Of a stretch of 64,000 bases of DNA, positions 34,350-44,857 are shown piece by piece; the stretch's first letter is position 1, and each line of letters starts with the position of its first letter. The DNA is from Epiperipatus broadwayi (taxonomy: Eukaryota > Onychophora > Udeonychophora > Euonychophora > Peripatidae). The stretch spans positions 3,019,594-3,083,593 of the forward strand of contig JAQFVV010012416.1 of NCBI GenBank assembly GCA_028023455.1, in the 5' to 3' direction. The notes beneath the pieces are model-generated. The model did no database searches, was not told the origin of the DNA, and saw nothing but the letters and a program-made list of their open reading frames with translations. The position numbers and the translations under genes were made by a program.

Positions 34350-36450
34350 ATTATTTATTGTTGTTGATCATTCTATTTCATTACAACAACAAAAAATGAA
34401 AATGAATTAAAATCATTTGGATATAAGGAATTTCTGTCATTATGAAAAATTACATAAAATATTAAAAATTGAAAGAATATTAGCAGATATTTCATTCTTA
34501 TTAATTAACACACAACCACATATGTTTGTTTTTAGTTATGAATAATAAAAAAGAACATGCTAAATATATAAATGTTAGGACATTTAATATTTAACATTAC
34601 AATTGTGCAAAAATGAGATAATACTTTTAGTTAGCAAATTAGCATCAAATTATTTTATTTGAATATGTATATAAATTCCATTTTTAATAAGAATTAATTA
34701 AGAAAATGCAATAAAAATTAAAAAGTGTGGGGTAAATTAGGTAAGAGTAAACCATGGACCCAGACAAGGAGTATAATATGTCTTCCACTAATGGCAAATG
34801 CTATATCATTTTAGAATCATATTTTTTTAAGTCAGAACAATGGCGTTCATCTGACCCATTCAGATGCCCATTAACTAACTGTTAATGGATGGTTAGGCAG
34901 GATATCTACAGATAACTACCTGAAGGAAAAATCCTGTTATTTTATGATTTGGAAATTTTTTAGGCCCATCCTGTATTTTGTGACAAATTATTAATTTGAT
35001 TAATAGATTAAAATAATTGAAACTAATTTTAGGAGTAATTTAGTGTACTAATCTAATGCAATTATATTTCAACCAACACGCGTGGACACACACACACAAT
35101 CGGTTTGCCCTATATGGTTTTAATGTCGGATTTTAAAGGTCAGAGTTCATTGATCACAACTCAAACATTTTTGCGCTCGAATTTCATACGAACTTCCAAA
35201 CAACAAACCATTAATTTTTATTTTTTTTTACACATAGTCTGGTAAATATAATAGATTTAAAAAATAAAAAAAATACTAAAATTCAATTGGTATTTAACCG
35301 TCAATTTACGATTGTTTAATTAACCTTTTATTACATTTCATATGTTTTCATATACATTCGCAACTTGCGTATTTAATTTTTTATTTCCGTTTTCTCCTTT
35401 TCCAGATCCCCTTATAATAATTATATAAGAATTGTATTATTGTACGTATTTTCTGAAACAAGCTAGACTCTAGTTAGTTATTGATAATAAAAATCTATGC
35501 CTTTGTTTAATGCTTATTTTTATAATTTGCCAAGTAATTATTTAGATATTGTCATAAATAAATGTAATTAATTTACGATGCTAGAAAAAAAAAAAATTCT
35601 AAGAAATAATGATTTCATTCATTTTGAATCAATAAAACACAGTATGCAAATATTTTGATCATTCATTATAAAACTAATTAGTTTTTTGTTTATTTAGTTG
35701 CTTTTATTTATGTAAAAAATAAATAAATAGAAAAACTGCTTGCTTAGCGTACTTTTATGGAGATAATAATTATTAAATCTATTTATTTTCCTCTCTATTT
35801 TTTATAACAAATTTAAAAATTATTTAATAGTTTGATTTTTTTCTGTTTCATTAATATGCATTTATTTTTAAATGAATTTTATCCGTTGTCATTCTTTCTA
35901 ACAGTCTTAATGCTTCTTTAGCATTTTCAGGTGGCATAGAATATTTAACTTAATTTGTAATGTCATTTCTAATCATTTCAAATTTTGAAGGCTTCAAACA
36001 TTATTAAGCATTAAACTTATAGATAATGTTTTTCTTAATTTATAACTAGAAGCTTCTACTTTATATAATTTGTCTTTTAAGGAAAATAAAATTTTATAAA
36101 CAATAATAATAAAATATCAATAGTTGTACATTTATTTAAAAATAAGTGTAATAAAACGCTTTAATGGGCGTGCATAATCCCAAACCTCCAATGATGATGA
36201 TCAAGTGTTATGGTTTAGGCATAACTATTATTATATATTTTTAGTAGTAATAAATATGCGCTAACACGCTGGTTAGAGAAGTTTAATTTTGTTTATATAC
36301 GCTAAGTGCTTTCGAAGTTCTTAGACTTCATATTCATAGCTGAGTGCAGTCAATGAAGAGGAGGAGTATTGTAATTTATGCAAATTAGTTTGCTGTTCAT
36401 TTTATCATAGGTCATGGTGTTTTCTTTGTTTTGATTACTTTGTCCATCTA
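34350..36450. other. AT-rich DNA, no gene seen
   Basis: I see nothing coding. An F3-like stem (TGAAGTCTAAGAACTTC then GAAAGC on the minus strand) occurs near 36308-36332 but lacks context. Confidence 0.45.
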
Positions 36451-36453
36451 TAG

Positions 36454-36731
36454 GAAAAATTTCAAACTGATGCCGGTCAAAATCGTGTATTCATTCAACA
36501 AGACCAATAATCCAAGCAAAAGTACCTTGAATCCAACCATGCACAAGATACAGATGTCAGGGCAAGGGTAAATCCTAACCTATTTGCCTAAACTATTGCC
36601 TCTCTGACTAATGGATAACGTTTGTGATGACACTAGCAGTCCTTAGTTTTATTCCGTCCCAGATGGAGATCACAGTTCACAAAGAGACTCAAAATAATAA
36701 AGGGGTTGTATGAGAAATTAATGATTTAGTG
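36454..36731 (+). CDS. candidate two-exon coding segment, unrecognised
   Basis: I do not recognise this product. A pyrimidine-rich tract ending in CATCTATAG precedes a 114-bp segment (36454-36567) that is open in one frame and ends at a donor-like GTAAAT. It includes M-P-V-K-I-V-Y-S-F-N and ends H-K-I-Q-M-S-G-Q. A 95-bp intron-like stretch ends in a good acceptor (TATTCCGTCCCAG at 36662). The second segment continues in frame for about 22 codons (W-R-S-Q-F-T-K-R-L-K) to TAG near 36731. GC is higher than in the flanks. The peptide is short, basic and without a known domain, so it could be a chance arrangement, a non-coding RNA or the end of a host gene. Confidence 0.28.
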
Positions 36732-36734
36732 AAT

Positions 36735-37261
36735 TCTGATGATGTGATTTGATATCGATTACTAATGGTTTGAACCATAAGAATGATAATTCTTTATGGC
36801 AACATTATAAAGAATTGAATTTAAATCAAAGAAATATAAATAACTAGGGTAATGAGTTATGACAAACAGGAATTTATTAAGGAATTGAGTTATTGTTATA
36901 CAAAATAAGTTGAGTTTTGTTTATACAACTAGGTTATTATATTTCTTGAATTCGTTTTGATGGGGCTTTGATAACAATGTAAAAATTTGTTAATTGGTCT
37001 GCCAAGAACCAATCAGCAATAAAATATCATTAGCCCTCTTTAAGAGATTACAAATAAGTTTATTCTATATATAAATAACAAGACCTGAGCGATGTGTATT
37101 TAAAACACTATTACATTTAAATCAGTTGTCTATAATGAGTGTGGAAAGCAAAATAGTTCTTAAATAAATAATTGGCAATTATATAGTCAGATTTAACTAA
37201 TTAATTGGGTGGGTTGGTTGGTGAAGGATGTGCCATCACGGCAGAGATCATTTCAAGTTTG

Positions 37262-37310
<49 letters not shown>

Positions 37311-37627
37311 ATAAAGGCAGTATGATATTATAGATTACAACAAAAGAATAAATGAGGTCTGTTATGAACCTCGGGGTGACTTTGCTAAAAGAAATCTCTG
37401 GTATCTATAGGTAGATGATGAGAGAGATGTTGGCCCTCCAGCCAAAACATATCTCTGAAATGTAATAATAGATTTGATGTGCTGGACTTCCCATACACAT
37501 CTTAATGACAATGCCTGAAAAGGGTCCCTTAGTAGGAAAATATGACTACTATTAAGCGAAAGTAAAAGATTGGACTGGTCAAATTTAAACTTCTGAAGGT
37601 CCTGAGAGGTATGTAGCAAAGAAAGAC

Positions 37628-37658
<31 letters not shown>

Positions 37659-38570
37659 CAAATGGTTGTAACTATAAATACATAATGCCTTAGATATATC
37701 GATAGTGTATTACTAATGAAAATAAATAAATTTCTGATTAAAATAATCAGCTCCCTGATGTAATAGAAAATCCCCAGAAACCTTAGGTCATTAATGACTG
37801 AATCATAAAATATAATATAAAAAGGGAAAGCAAGAATTAAAATTAAAATATAAATTGTTTTCCACACTTTCCAAATATTTTATTTATTAGTGAGTTATCA
37901 AATAGTTTATCATTGAAGATTACAAAATCAGTCTGTCTTTTAATTAACATAGACAGGGCATTGAATATCAAACTCACTTCTGGTGAAGTTTGACAACATA
38001 CAGCATAATAATAATTTTAATATTTTATTGACACAAATAAAAATATATATGTATGAAATCTATAAACGCTAATTTTCTTTTAAGATATTTGATTTACAGA
38101 AATTGTGATATATTTTGCTTAAATGATTTAATAAAGTATATTATTTTCTCAGAGATAATTATGAGAGCACTTTTAAATTGGAGGTAGTAACAAGATATCT
38201 AACTTTTAAAATAATTTCAATCATTTAAAAATAACTTTATAATATGAGGTACAAAACTAAATGAGCTTTCTCTATTAATTAATTTAATGGAAATAAATCT
38301 CCTAAATTGATTTTTAACTGGAGAAAATAAGAAAGAGATTTAAAGTTAGTTGCTCATTGAGTTTTATACTTGGCAGTTTCAATAAGTCAATATTATAAAT
38401 AAACCAACAAAAAAATTAATTTAAATTTGCAGCATCAAAATAATGTGAGATTTTTATACGAATTGATATTTTTAAATTTAAAAGAAAAAATTAAAAGATG
38501 CATTTTAAAATTAAGTTGTATAAACATTACAGATATATATAATATAAATTAATATTGATTTAGAAAACAA
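36735..38570. other. AT-rich DNA with microsatellites
   Basis: (TA)n at 37266-37305 and (TAA)n at about 37629-37657. Two minus-strand frames across 37362-37867 are Leu/Ile-rich through the trinucleotide repeat and are not taken as genes. Confidence 0.55.
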
Positions 38571-38579
38571 AGTAAGCTA

Positions 38580-39005
38580 GAATAATAGGCTTGCAGCAAA
38601 TTGGAGGTTACCTCAGAACCAATTGGTAGAAACAGGCAGTTATAAAATCAGATCATTTAGCAGGCTTCCTTGACACAGTACGGTATTGGGCTAGGTGTTG
38701 AGACACTGGAATGCCATTGATGAGCTGGCGGAACAGAGCTCCAGAAAGCAACAGCTGATCTTTTACCCTGTCATTCTTTAGGCACGATGTACTATATATA
38801 CTAATCAATTCTCTCCAGTGAATTGTTTTTCAATCCTCCCTTATCAAAATTTTTACTATTTACTTGAGCTGGCCTTATCTATAGGATTCAATCTACACTG
38901 ACAACCACCAATTGCAATTGCTATAAGTGGTTCTCTGAGGTTGGTGTCTGCCTGGGCAGAAAATCTATAATCCTGCATTAAACATGCCCCAAGGGTTCAT
39001 TTGCT
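38580..39005. repeat. GC-richer island, probable unknown transposon
   Basis: The block from GGCTTGCAGCAAATTGGAGG to CATGCCCCAAGGGTTC is clearly richer in G/C than its flanks. One minus-strand frame near 38865-39000 is open for about 45 codons but matches nothing I know. I found no second copy in the window, so a repeat identity is a guess. Confidence 0.3.
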
Positions 39006-39461
39006 AATTAAAAGAAAACAGTAACAAGTATATTAAGTTTATCAGTCATTCTATTAACAAAGCCTATTTAATTAAGATTTAGATTAACAAAATTGTAAAT
39101 TTTATTCACAAAAATTTTAGGAATTTGGTAAAATTTAAATACAAATTTACAAAATATACCTTACAATTATTAGACTGTTTACATAATTGACCCTTTAATA
39201 TACATTTATCAAAAGATAAATATAAAATGTTACCAACTGATTAATTGAAAAAAAAGAACTTTAATAAAGAATTTAAAATATTTGTAACATTTTATAGATA
39301 TCTTAATTATTTACTAAATGCCAATTTAATAAAATAAACACAATATACATTTCTACAAATATTATAAAATAAATAAACTATTATAAAAAGGTTAGTTAAT
39401 CATAAAATACAAATTAATTAGCTAAAATATTATAATATTGATTATAAATATACTACCACCT
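39006..39461. other. AT-rich DNA, no gene seen
   Basis: Nothing is recognised up to the TSD of the RTE element. Confidence 0.5.
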
Positions 39462-39798
39462 ATTATGAGATGGGCTGCAGAAAGGAGTTTGCTATTAACT
39501 GAAAGGAGACCCTTTGATTCCTCTTGGAGGCCTTAAAGGAACCGAGCAGGGCAAATTCCTAATGTCCACTCCATACGTTCTTGTCGTTGCAGCTGTTATT
39601 ACTATGTGATTATTCATATAGTATACGAACATGGATGGGCTGCTCACCAACACGCATTAGCCAGCGTGGTGAGTTTATTGGCTTTTTACCTCTGAGTTTA
39701 AGATCAAGAAACACCATGGTCTTTCTTCTCAGTGCCTGATAAGGCAGAATGAATGTTTGTGTAAATGATAAATATTTTTCCAATACATATATACAATT

Positions 39799-40758
39799 AT
39801 GACAGACAAAAATAAAGCATGGCCCTTATTCCCAGGAGGCTGTAAAGTCACCAACCAAGGCAGCGGTTGGTGGCTGAAGGCAGAGGGTGCTAAGAATCCC
39901 CTGATTGTGGACCCAGGCTGCCATTTGATGACGACTTTTTATTTAGGTACTTACAACTGCAGATCACTTTCAAGTGAAGGAAGATTGCAAGAATTAGAAG
40001 AAGAATTGTCTTATATTAAATGGGACATTATTGGACTTCGTGAAGTTAGAAGAAAAGGTGAAGAAACAATTGATTTAAAAAGTGGACATATACTCTATTA
40101 TAAAGGCACACATATTGGAAATACAAGTGGAGTAGGATTCATTATAAATAAAAAGTGCAAGAATAATATTGTGGAGATTGATGGTGTATCGGACAGAGTG
40201 GCAAGATTAGTTATACAACTTAATAGCAGATACCAAATGCAGATAATTCAGGTTTATGCCCCAACAAGTTCTCATAGTGATGAAGTAGTAGAAGATTTTT
40301 ATATGGATGTACAAAAGGCTTTTGATCAGAGTAAACAACATTTTAAAATTGTTATGGGAGACTTTAATGCTAGAATTGGTAGACAAATAAAAGATGAAAT
40401 TGCTGTAGGTAATTTTGGTTATGGTAATAGAAATGAGAGAGGACATAGACTTGTGGAGTTTTCAGAAAAAGAAAAACTTTATATTATGAATTCATTTTTT
40501 GAGAAAAATGTTAAAAGGAAATGGACATGGAAACATCCAAATGAAGGTACAGCAGAATTGGATTATATTTTGACTAACAGAAAATACATATTTCAAGATT
40601 GTAATGTTCTTAATAAATTTAACATAGGAAGTGATCATCGATTAGTAAGGTGTAAGTTACGTGTTAATGTAAAACTAGAGAGACGAAAATTATTGAGAAA
40701 AACAATATTTACAGTTGATATTCCTAATCTTCAGAAACATTCTAATGAATTAAATTAG
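39799..40758 (+). pseudogene. RTE apurinic-type endonuclease domain
   Basis: This 319-residue frame carries an exonuclease-endonuclease-phosphatase fold that nicks target DNA to prime reverse transcription. Landmarks are G-T-Y-N-C-R-S (Asn53), the catalytic Glu in L-R-E-V-R-R (Glu82), V-Y-A-P-T (Tyr153), M-G-D-F-N-A-R-I-G (Asp188, Asn190), L-D-Y-I-L (Asp255) and G-S-D-H-R-L-V (Asp279-His280). All expected catalytic residues are present. The first 47 residues precede the domain and are not recognised; the first Met was taken as start for want of better evidence. The frame ends in TAG at 40756-40758, where a frameshift separates it from the RT part; in a working element both form one polyprotein. 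Confidence 0.8.
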
Positions 40759-40759
40759 A

Positions 40760-41939
40760 ACTTACAAATAGGTTTCAAGTGTTAGGAGATTTTGAACATG
40801 ATTCAGATTTGAATGAAATTAATATGAAAATAACTGATACACTTTTAAAAACTGCAACAAAGATAGCTGGTAGAAAAAAGCAGCAATTGACTAATAAAAT
40901 TTCTACTGAGACTAGAGAATTTATGAAGAAAAGAAGGAATATGAAGATATACAAAAATGATGTATTAAAAAGAATTGAATATCTCGAATTTTATAAAATG
41001 GTAAGGAAAAGAGTTGAAAATGATATAAGAAAGTATAACTGTGAAATAGCAAGGAAAGCTGTAGAAGAAAATAAAAGTCTCAAGAATGTTAAACAACATT
41101 TTGGTATTGGTAGGAAATTTATATCTGCAATAAGAAAAAAAGATGGAATTATTACTAAAAAGAGAGATGACATCATGAAATTGGTAGAAGATTTTTATCA
41201 AGAATTATATAGTAATAAAGAACAAGTACCTCCTATATCTATTACATCTTCCGAATTGCCCAGAATTTTAAATGAAGAAGTGAGACATGCAATTAAATGT
41301 ATGAAGAAAGGAAAGGCTCCAGGAAATAATGGAATTATAATTGATATATTAAAAGAAGGAGGTGAAGAAATAGAAACAATTTTAGCAAATTTATATACCA
41401 AATGTCTAAATGATAAAGATGTACAGGAAGACTGGAAGAATGCAGTAATAATATTAATATTTAAAAAAGGTGATAAAGAAGATATTAGAAATTACAGACC
41501 TATCAGCCTTTTATCAATTTTATATAAAAATTTTACCAAGATAATTACAACTCGTCTACAGAGAACTTTGGATTTCCACCAACCAAGAGAACAAGCTGGA
41601 TTTAAAAGTGGTTTTAGTACAATAGATCATATCCAGGTATTGAGAGGAGTCATAGAAAGGACAAATGAATATGAGTTGTCATTCTGTTTTGGATTTGTAG
41701 ATTATAAAAAGGCATTCGATTCTATACACATTTCTTCAGTGATTAAAGCATTGGATCATCAAGGTATAGATTCAGGATATTGTCATATTTTAAAAAATAT
41801 TTATAAAAATGCAACAGCAACAATTAGATTACATAATGATACTGGAAAAATCAACATTGAGAAAGGTGTAAGGCAAGGTGACTCCATATCTCCAAAACTT
41901 TTTATAGCAGTGCTGCAAGATGGGAAACTAAAGGAATGA
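40760..41939 (+). pseudogene. RTE reverse transcriptase, N-terminal and palm part
   Basis: The frame is open from about 40749 and continues the polyprotein after the frameshift (E-L-T-N-R-F-Q-V-L-G-D-F). RT landmarks follow in order: K-G-K-A-P-G-N-N-G-I, the fingers motif I-F-K-K-G-D then N-Y-R-P-I-S-L-L, E-Q-A-G-F-K-S-G-F, box A F-V-D-Y-K-K-A-F-D-S-I with the catalytic Asp, and box B G-V-R-Q-G-D-S-I-S-P-K-L-F. Compared with the copy at 56.9-57.5 kb, about 19 bp are missing after GTGCTGCAAGA (about 41920). This puts the F-A-D-D active-site box (41972-41983) out of frame. An alternative GTG start at 40779 has no meaning here. Confidence 0.8.
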
Positions 41940-42734
41940 AAGTAAATGGAGAGTATTTAAGTCATTTAGATTTTGCAGATGATGTAGTTGTTTTTGCAAA
42001 TAATGCTTCAGAGCTGCAGGAAATGTTGCAGGAGTTAGCAGATGAAAGTAGAAAAGTAGGACTAAAGATAAATGTTAAAAAGATAAGTAATGTTTAATCG
42101 ATTTGCTCAAAATATGAAAATAAAGATTGATTATGAAGAATTAGAAGAAGTTAACAGTTACAAATACCTAGGTCAGATTATTAATACAGATGGAAACATA
42201 ATGGAGGAAATTAATCATAGAATTAAACTTGGTTGGAGTGCTTTTGGTAGAAATAACTTGATACTAAAAGGAAATATGCCTATGTGTTTGAAAAGAATGT
42301 TTTTTAACAAATGTGTTTTACCAGTTCTTACTTATGGATCTGAGACTTGGACACATAATAGAAGAGCAATACAGAGACTTCAGACCACTCAAAGGAGTAT
42401 GGAGAGATGTAAGTTGGGAGTAACAAGAAGAGATCGAAAACGCAATGTATGGGTAAGACAACAAACAGGTGTTACTGATCTTATTGAAAAAATTAAAAGA
42501 TTGAAATGTAGTTGGGCTGGACATATTGCTAGAAGAAATGATAATAGATGGACAATTGAAATTTTAAACTGGATTCCAAGAGATTGTAAAAGACCCAGAA
42601 AGAGACCACATGTGAGATGGATGGATGAAATAAGAAAATGTGCAGGGGTGTTGTGGAAAAGAGAAGCTAAAGATCGGAGAAGATGGATTAAACTTGGAGA
42701 GACCTTCATCCTGCAGTGGATTGATAATGGTTGA
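41940..42734 (+). pseudogene. RTE reverse transcriptase, active-site box and C-terminus
   Basis: The first part (41940-42085) encodes the F-A-D-D-V-V-V-F active-site box in a shifted frame, followed by N-V-K-K. A 2-bp loss relative to the 56-kb copy near 42080 changes frame again. From 42090 the frame is open to TGA at 42732: Y-K-Y-L-G-Q-I-I (thumb), Y-G-S-E-T-W-T, the W-A-G-H-I-A-R motif and a basic R-P-R-K-R-P-H-V-R-W-M-D region ending I-L-Q-W-I-D-N-G. The family lacks RNase H; this C-terminus is usual for RTE. The (GAT)n tail begins at the stop codon. Confidence 0.8.
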
Positions 42735-42762
42735 TGATGATGATGATGATGATTATGAGATG

Positions 42763-43060
42763 AGTGTCAGTTAATATAAAAGGTTGGGTTCAAACCCTTA
42801 CTAATGCTGATGACATTGGCACTAGGTGAAGCAGAAATATGTACTATATTTCCAGCTTCAATATGGGGTAGTTTTTGATATACAATTGAGAAGCATTTGT
42901 TTGAATTTATTGTACCATTAGAGTTTAAAATGTAAATATATTTGTGTGCAGTGTTTATTCCATTGATTTTTTTAATCCCATTTGAGCTATTATTTAAAAT
43001 TAATTACCTATAAATCTGAAATATTACAACCTTATCTTTCTTATTGCATTTCCAAATCCA
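42763..43060. other. AT-rich DNA, no gene seen
   Basis: Nothing is recognised after the RTE tail. Confidence 0.5.
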
Positions 43061-43066
43061 TGTATT

Positions 43067-43243
43067 ATTAATATCATCTATGTTCTTTATTACTTTTTGC
43101 AATGTTTCTTTACAACCCACTATAGAGTTGAGATTTGAAAATATAAGTAGAAGTTCTGAAAAAGATTGCTGGGGCAATTGAAACCATCATAATGGATTAT
43201 AAAGAAGCATTGTAAAAAGTAATAAAGAATAGATGATATTAAT
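43067..43243. repeat. F3b foldback element with hammerhead-like loop
   Basis: Arms 43067-43113 and 43198-43243 are inverted copies of each other (TTCTTTATTACTTTTTGCAA against TTGTAAAAAGTAATAAAGAA). Between them CTGAAAA (43156-43162) is followed by a strong GATTGC / GCAATT stem and GAAAC. The same loop motif, nearly identical, recurs in the foldback at 53773-53945. One core base (G8) is A in both copies. Confidence 0.7.
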
Positions 43244-43647
43244 ATAAATGAGAAATAACTATATTATTTGCAAATATTAATATAAAGAGTGTAATTTATA
43301 GAAATGATTACACAATGGGTACAAAGTGGAAAAAAATAGGTAGTGCCATCATAGATAAAAAATAACTTTTAGATAAATCAAACGATATAATTAATCACAA
43401 ACCATATTATATATATACAAAACAAAACACTACTGAACTGAACCTTACATCCAAATATCCACCAACCAATGTATAATTGTGAACTGATGAAAAATGAATT
43501 ATATATTGCACTATAAGAAGCCACAATGAATCTAGGGCAAATAAATAGCATTCAAATTAAGAATCAATGAAATTTTTAAAATATTATTTAATTAAAATTG
43601 AAGTATTATAATTTTGATAGTCATGTCGAAAGTAAAGTGAATTTATA

Positions 43648-43740
43648 TTGGTGGTCGAGAAGTCAGCACAGCTGCCTTACAAACAATTGTCCCAGATTAG
43701 GGGGTTCCCTTCCCAGCCGATGCTATGACACATGAGAAAA
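43648..43740 (+). mobile_element. tRNA-derived SINE, long-arm subfamily
   Basis: TTGGTGGTCGAGAAGTCAGC, closure CCGATGC and TATGACACATGAG tail identify it. Box B is degenerate (GGGTTCCCTTCCC). No clear TSD is left, so this copy is probably older. Confidence 0.8.
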
Positions 43741-43759
43741 TTAAGGTATATAATATAAT

Positions 43760-44340
43760 AATACCTTTCATATCGTATATATTATTGGGAAAATTGATCT
43801 AAGTTTATTTTACTACATTATTTTTAAAAATACATTAGCAGAAGGCTTTTTCCTAGGAAATATTAATTATGAGTGCTTTATTCTTAATAATATAACCTTA
43901 TATCTTAGATATCTTTTGATCTCATAAAAATTAATTAAATATTCAAAATAATATTTTTCAAATTTTAAAAAAATCATTTGCATTTAAATTAAATAAATAC
44001 AAATATTGTTTTGTGGGGGTTTGTTCGTTTGTTTGTATGAAATAATTAAACTCACAGCATTAAGCATTTTAATCAAATAATTAACATCACACCATTGAGT
44101 ATTAAATATAAATACCATAATTTGACTTTTTTTTTAAAAAAAAATCACTTTAAAATGTAAATAAGCTTTATAGATTTCAACAACATAAATAAACTTTTAA
44201 TAGCATTACGTGATTACTAAATTCCTGGCGTCGTGAATTTTGAGATTCAAATCCAGAGATTTTTTTTTCATACAGCTAAAAATATTGCAGCAATATTATT
44301 TAAATATTATAAGTTAGAAATATATATTAAAATCTAGTAA
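43760..44340. other. AT-rich DNA, no gene seen
   Basis: A-runs and T-runs only. Confidence 0.5.
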
Positions 44341-44360
44341 ATAGTTATCCATCTATTCTT

Positions 44361-44412
44361 TTTTTTTTCACATGTCAAATGCGTTCACCAGGAAGAAACC
44401 CGGACCAGCTGC
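44361..44412 (-). mobile_element. tRNA-Gly-type SINE, 5'-truncated
   Basis: The minus strand reads CAGCTGGTCCGGGTTTCTTCC, then TGAACGCATTTGACATGTG and an A-run. Only the 3' half of the tRNA part is present. The perfect 16-bp TSD TTATCCATCTATTCTT lies at 44345-44360 and 44413-44428, proving that the truncation happened at insertion. Confidence 0.88.
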
Positions 44413-44471
44413 TTATCCATCTATTCTTAGCAGAAACTTTCGTGCATTCTTCTTGATTAGATAAATGTCGA

Positions 44472-44570
44472 GTTTTTTTTCATATGTCATAGCATCTGCC
44501 GGGACGCGAACCCACACCCGTCTGCAACCAACTACTTGCTTGCATGGCGGCTGCGATACCTCTCGGCTAA
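44472..44570 (-). mobile_element. tRNA-derived SINE, long-arm subfamily
   Basis: The minus strand reads TAGCCGAGAGGTATCGCAGC, then the extended arm GGTTGCAGACGGGTG, GGGTTCGCGTCCC, and TATGACATATG plus an A-run. A clear TSD is not visible (only GATAAA is shared). It sits 12 bp before the TSD of the hAT element. Confidence 0.82.
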
Positions 44571-44857
44571 GATAAACATGATTATAATCAGGGCTGTTGA
44601 GCGTATTATTAAGTTCTGGAACAAGACTAATATGTCCCCCTCACTACACATGGACACATAAGTCAATAATGTTATAATTGTGCATTTATTATTTACATTC
44701 AAACATATATGGCAAATATATTAAAAAGAGGACAGGTACTTCTGTAAAAGATAAAATCAATAATGCACAATAATTAAACAATATACAGAAGCAGTGAATT
44801 TAATACTATATTGATTACAAGCTCATAACAGTTATTATATTTGAGATGTAATGGTAT

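Larger units (their letters stand above)
39473..42751 (+). mobile_element. RTE-type LINE, structurally complete
   Basis: This 3.28-kb element is flanked by an 11-bp duplication, ATTATGAGATG (39462-39472 and 42752-42762). It has a 5' region of about 325 bp without a long frame, an endonuclease then RT coding order, and a (GAT)n tail (42733-42751) instead of poly(A), as is usual for the RTE clade. Length matches intact RTE elements (about 3.2-3.5 kb). Three frame lesions make it non-autonomous. A second copy (56253-57484) and an old relic (32210-33065) are in this window. Confidence 0.85.

Noticed and set aside
37362-37867. Two overlapping minus-strand frames of 99 and 112 codons
   Set aside because: Their length comes from the (TAA)n repeat and AT-rich codons; there is no motif, signal peptide logic or splice support.
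39473-39600. HDV-like ribozyme at the 5' end of the RTE element
   Set aside because: GGCTGCA can pair with TGCAGCT about 110 nt downstream, but I could not find the remaining nested helices. A covariance-model search would be needed.
40207-40446. Minus-strand frames across the RTE element (40207-42709) and plus-strand frames over its second copy (56296-56616)
   Set aside because: They are antisense shadows of the endonuclease and RT coding sequence.
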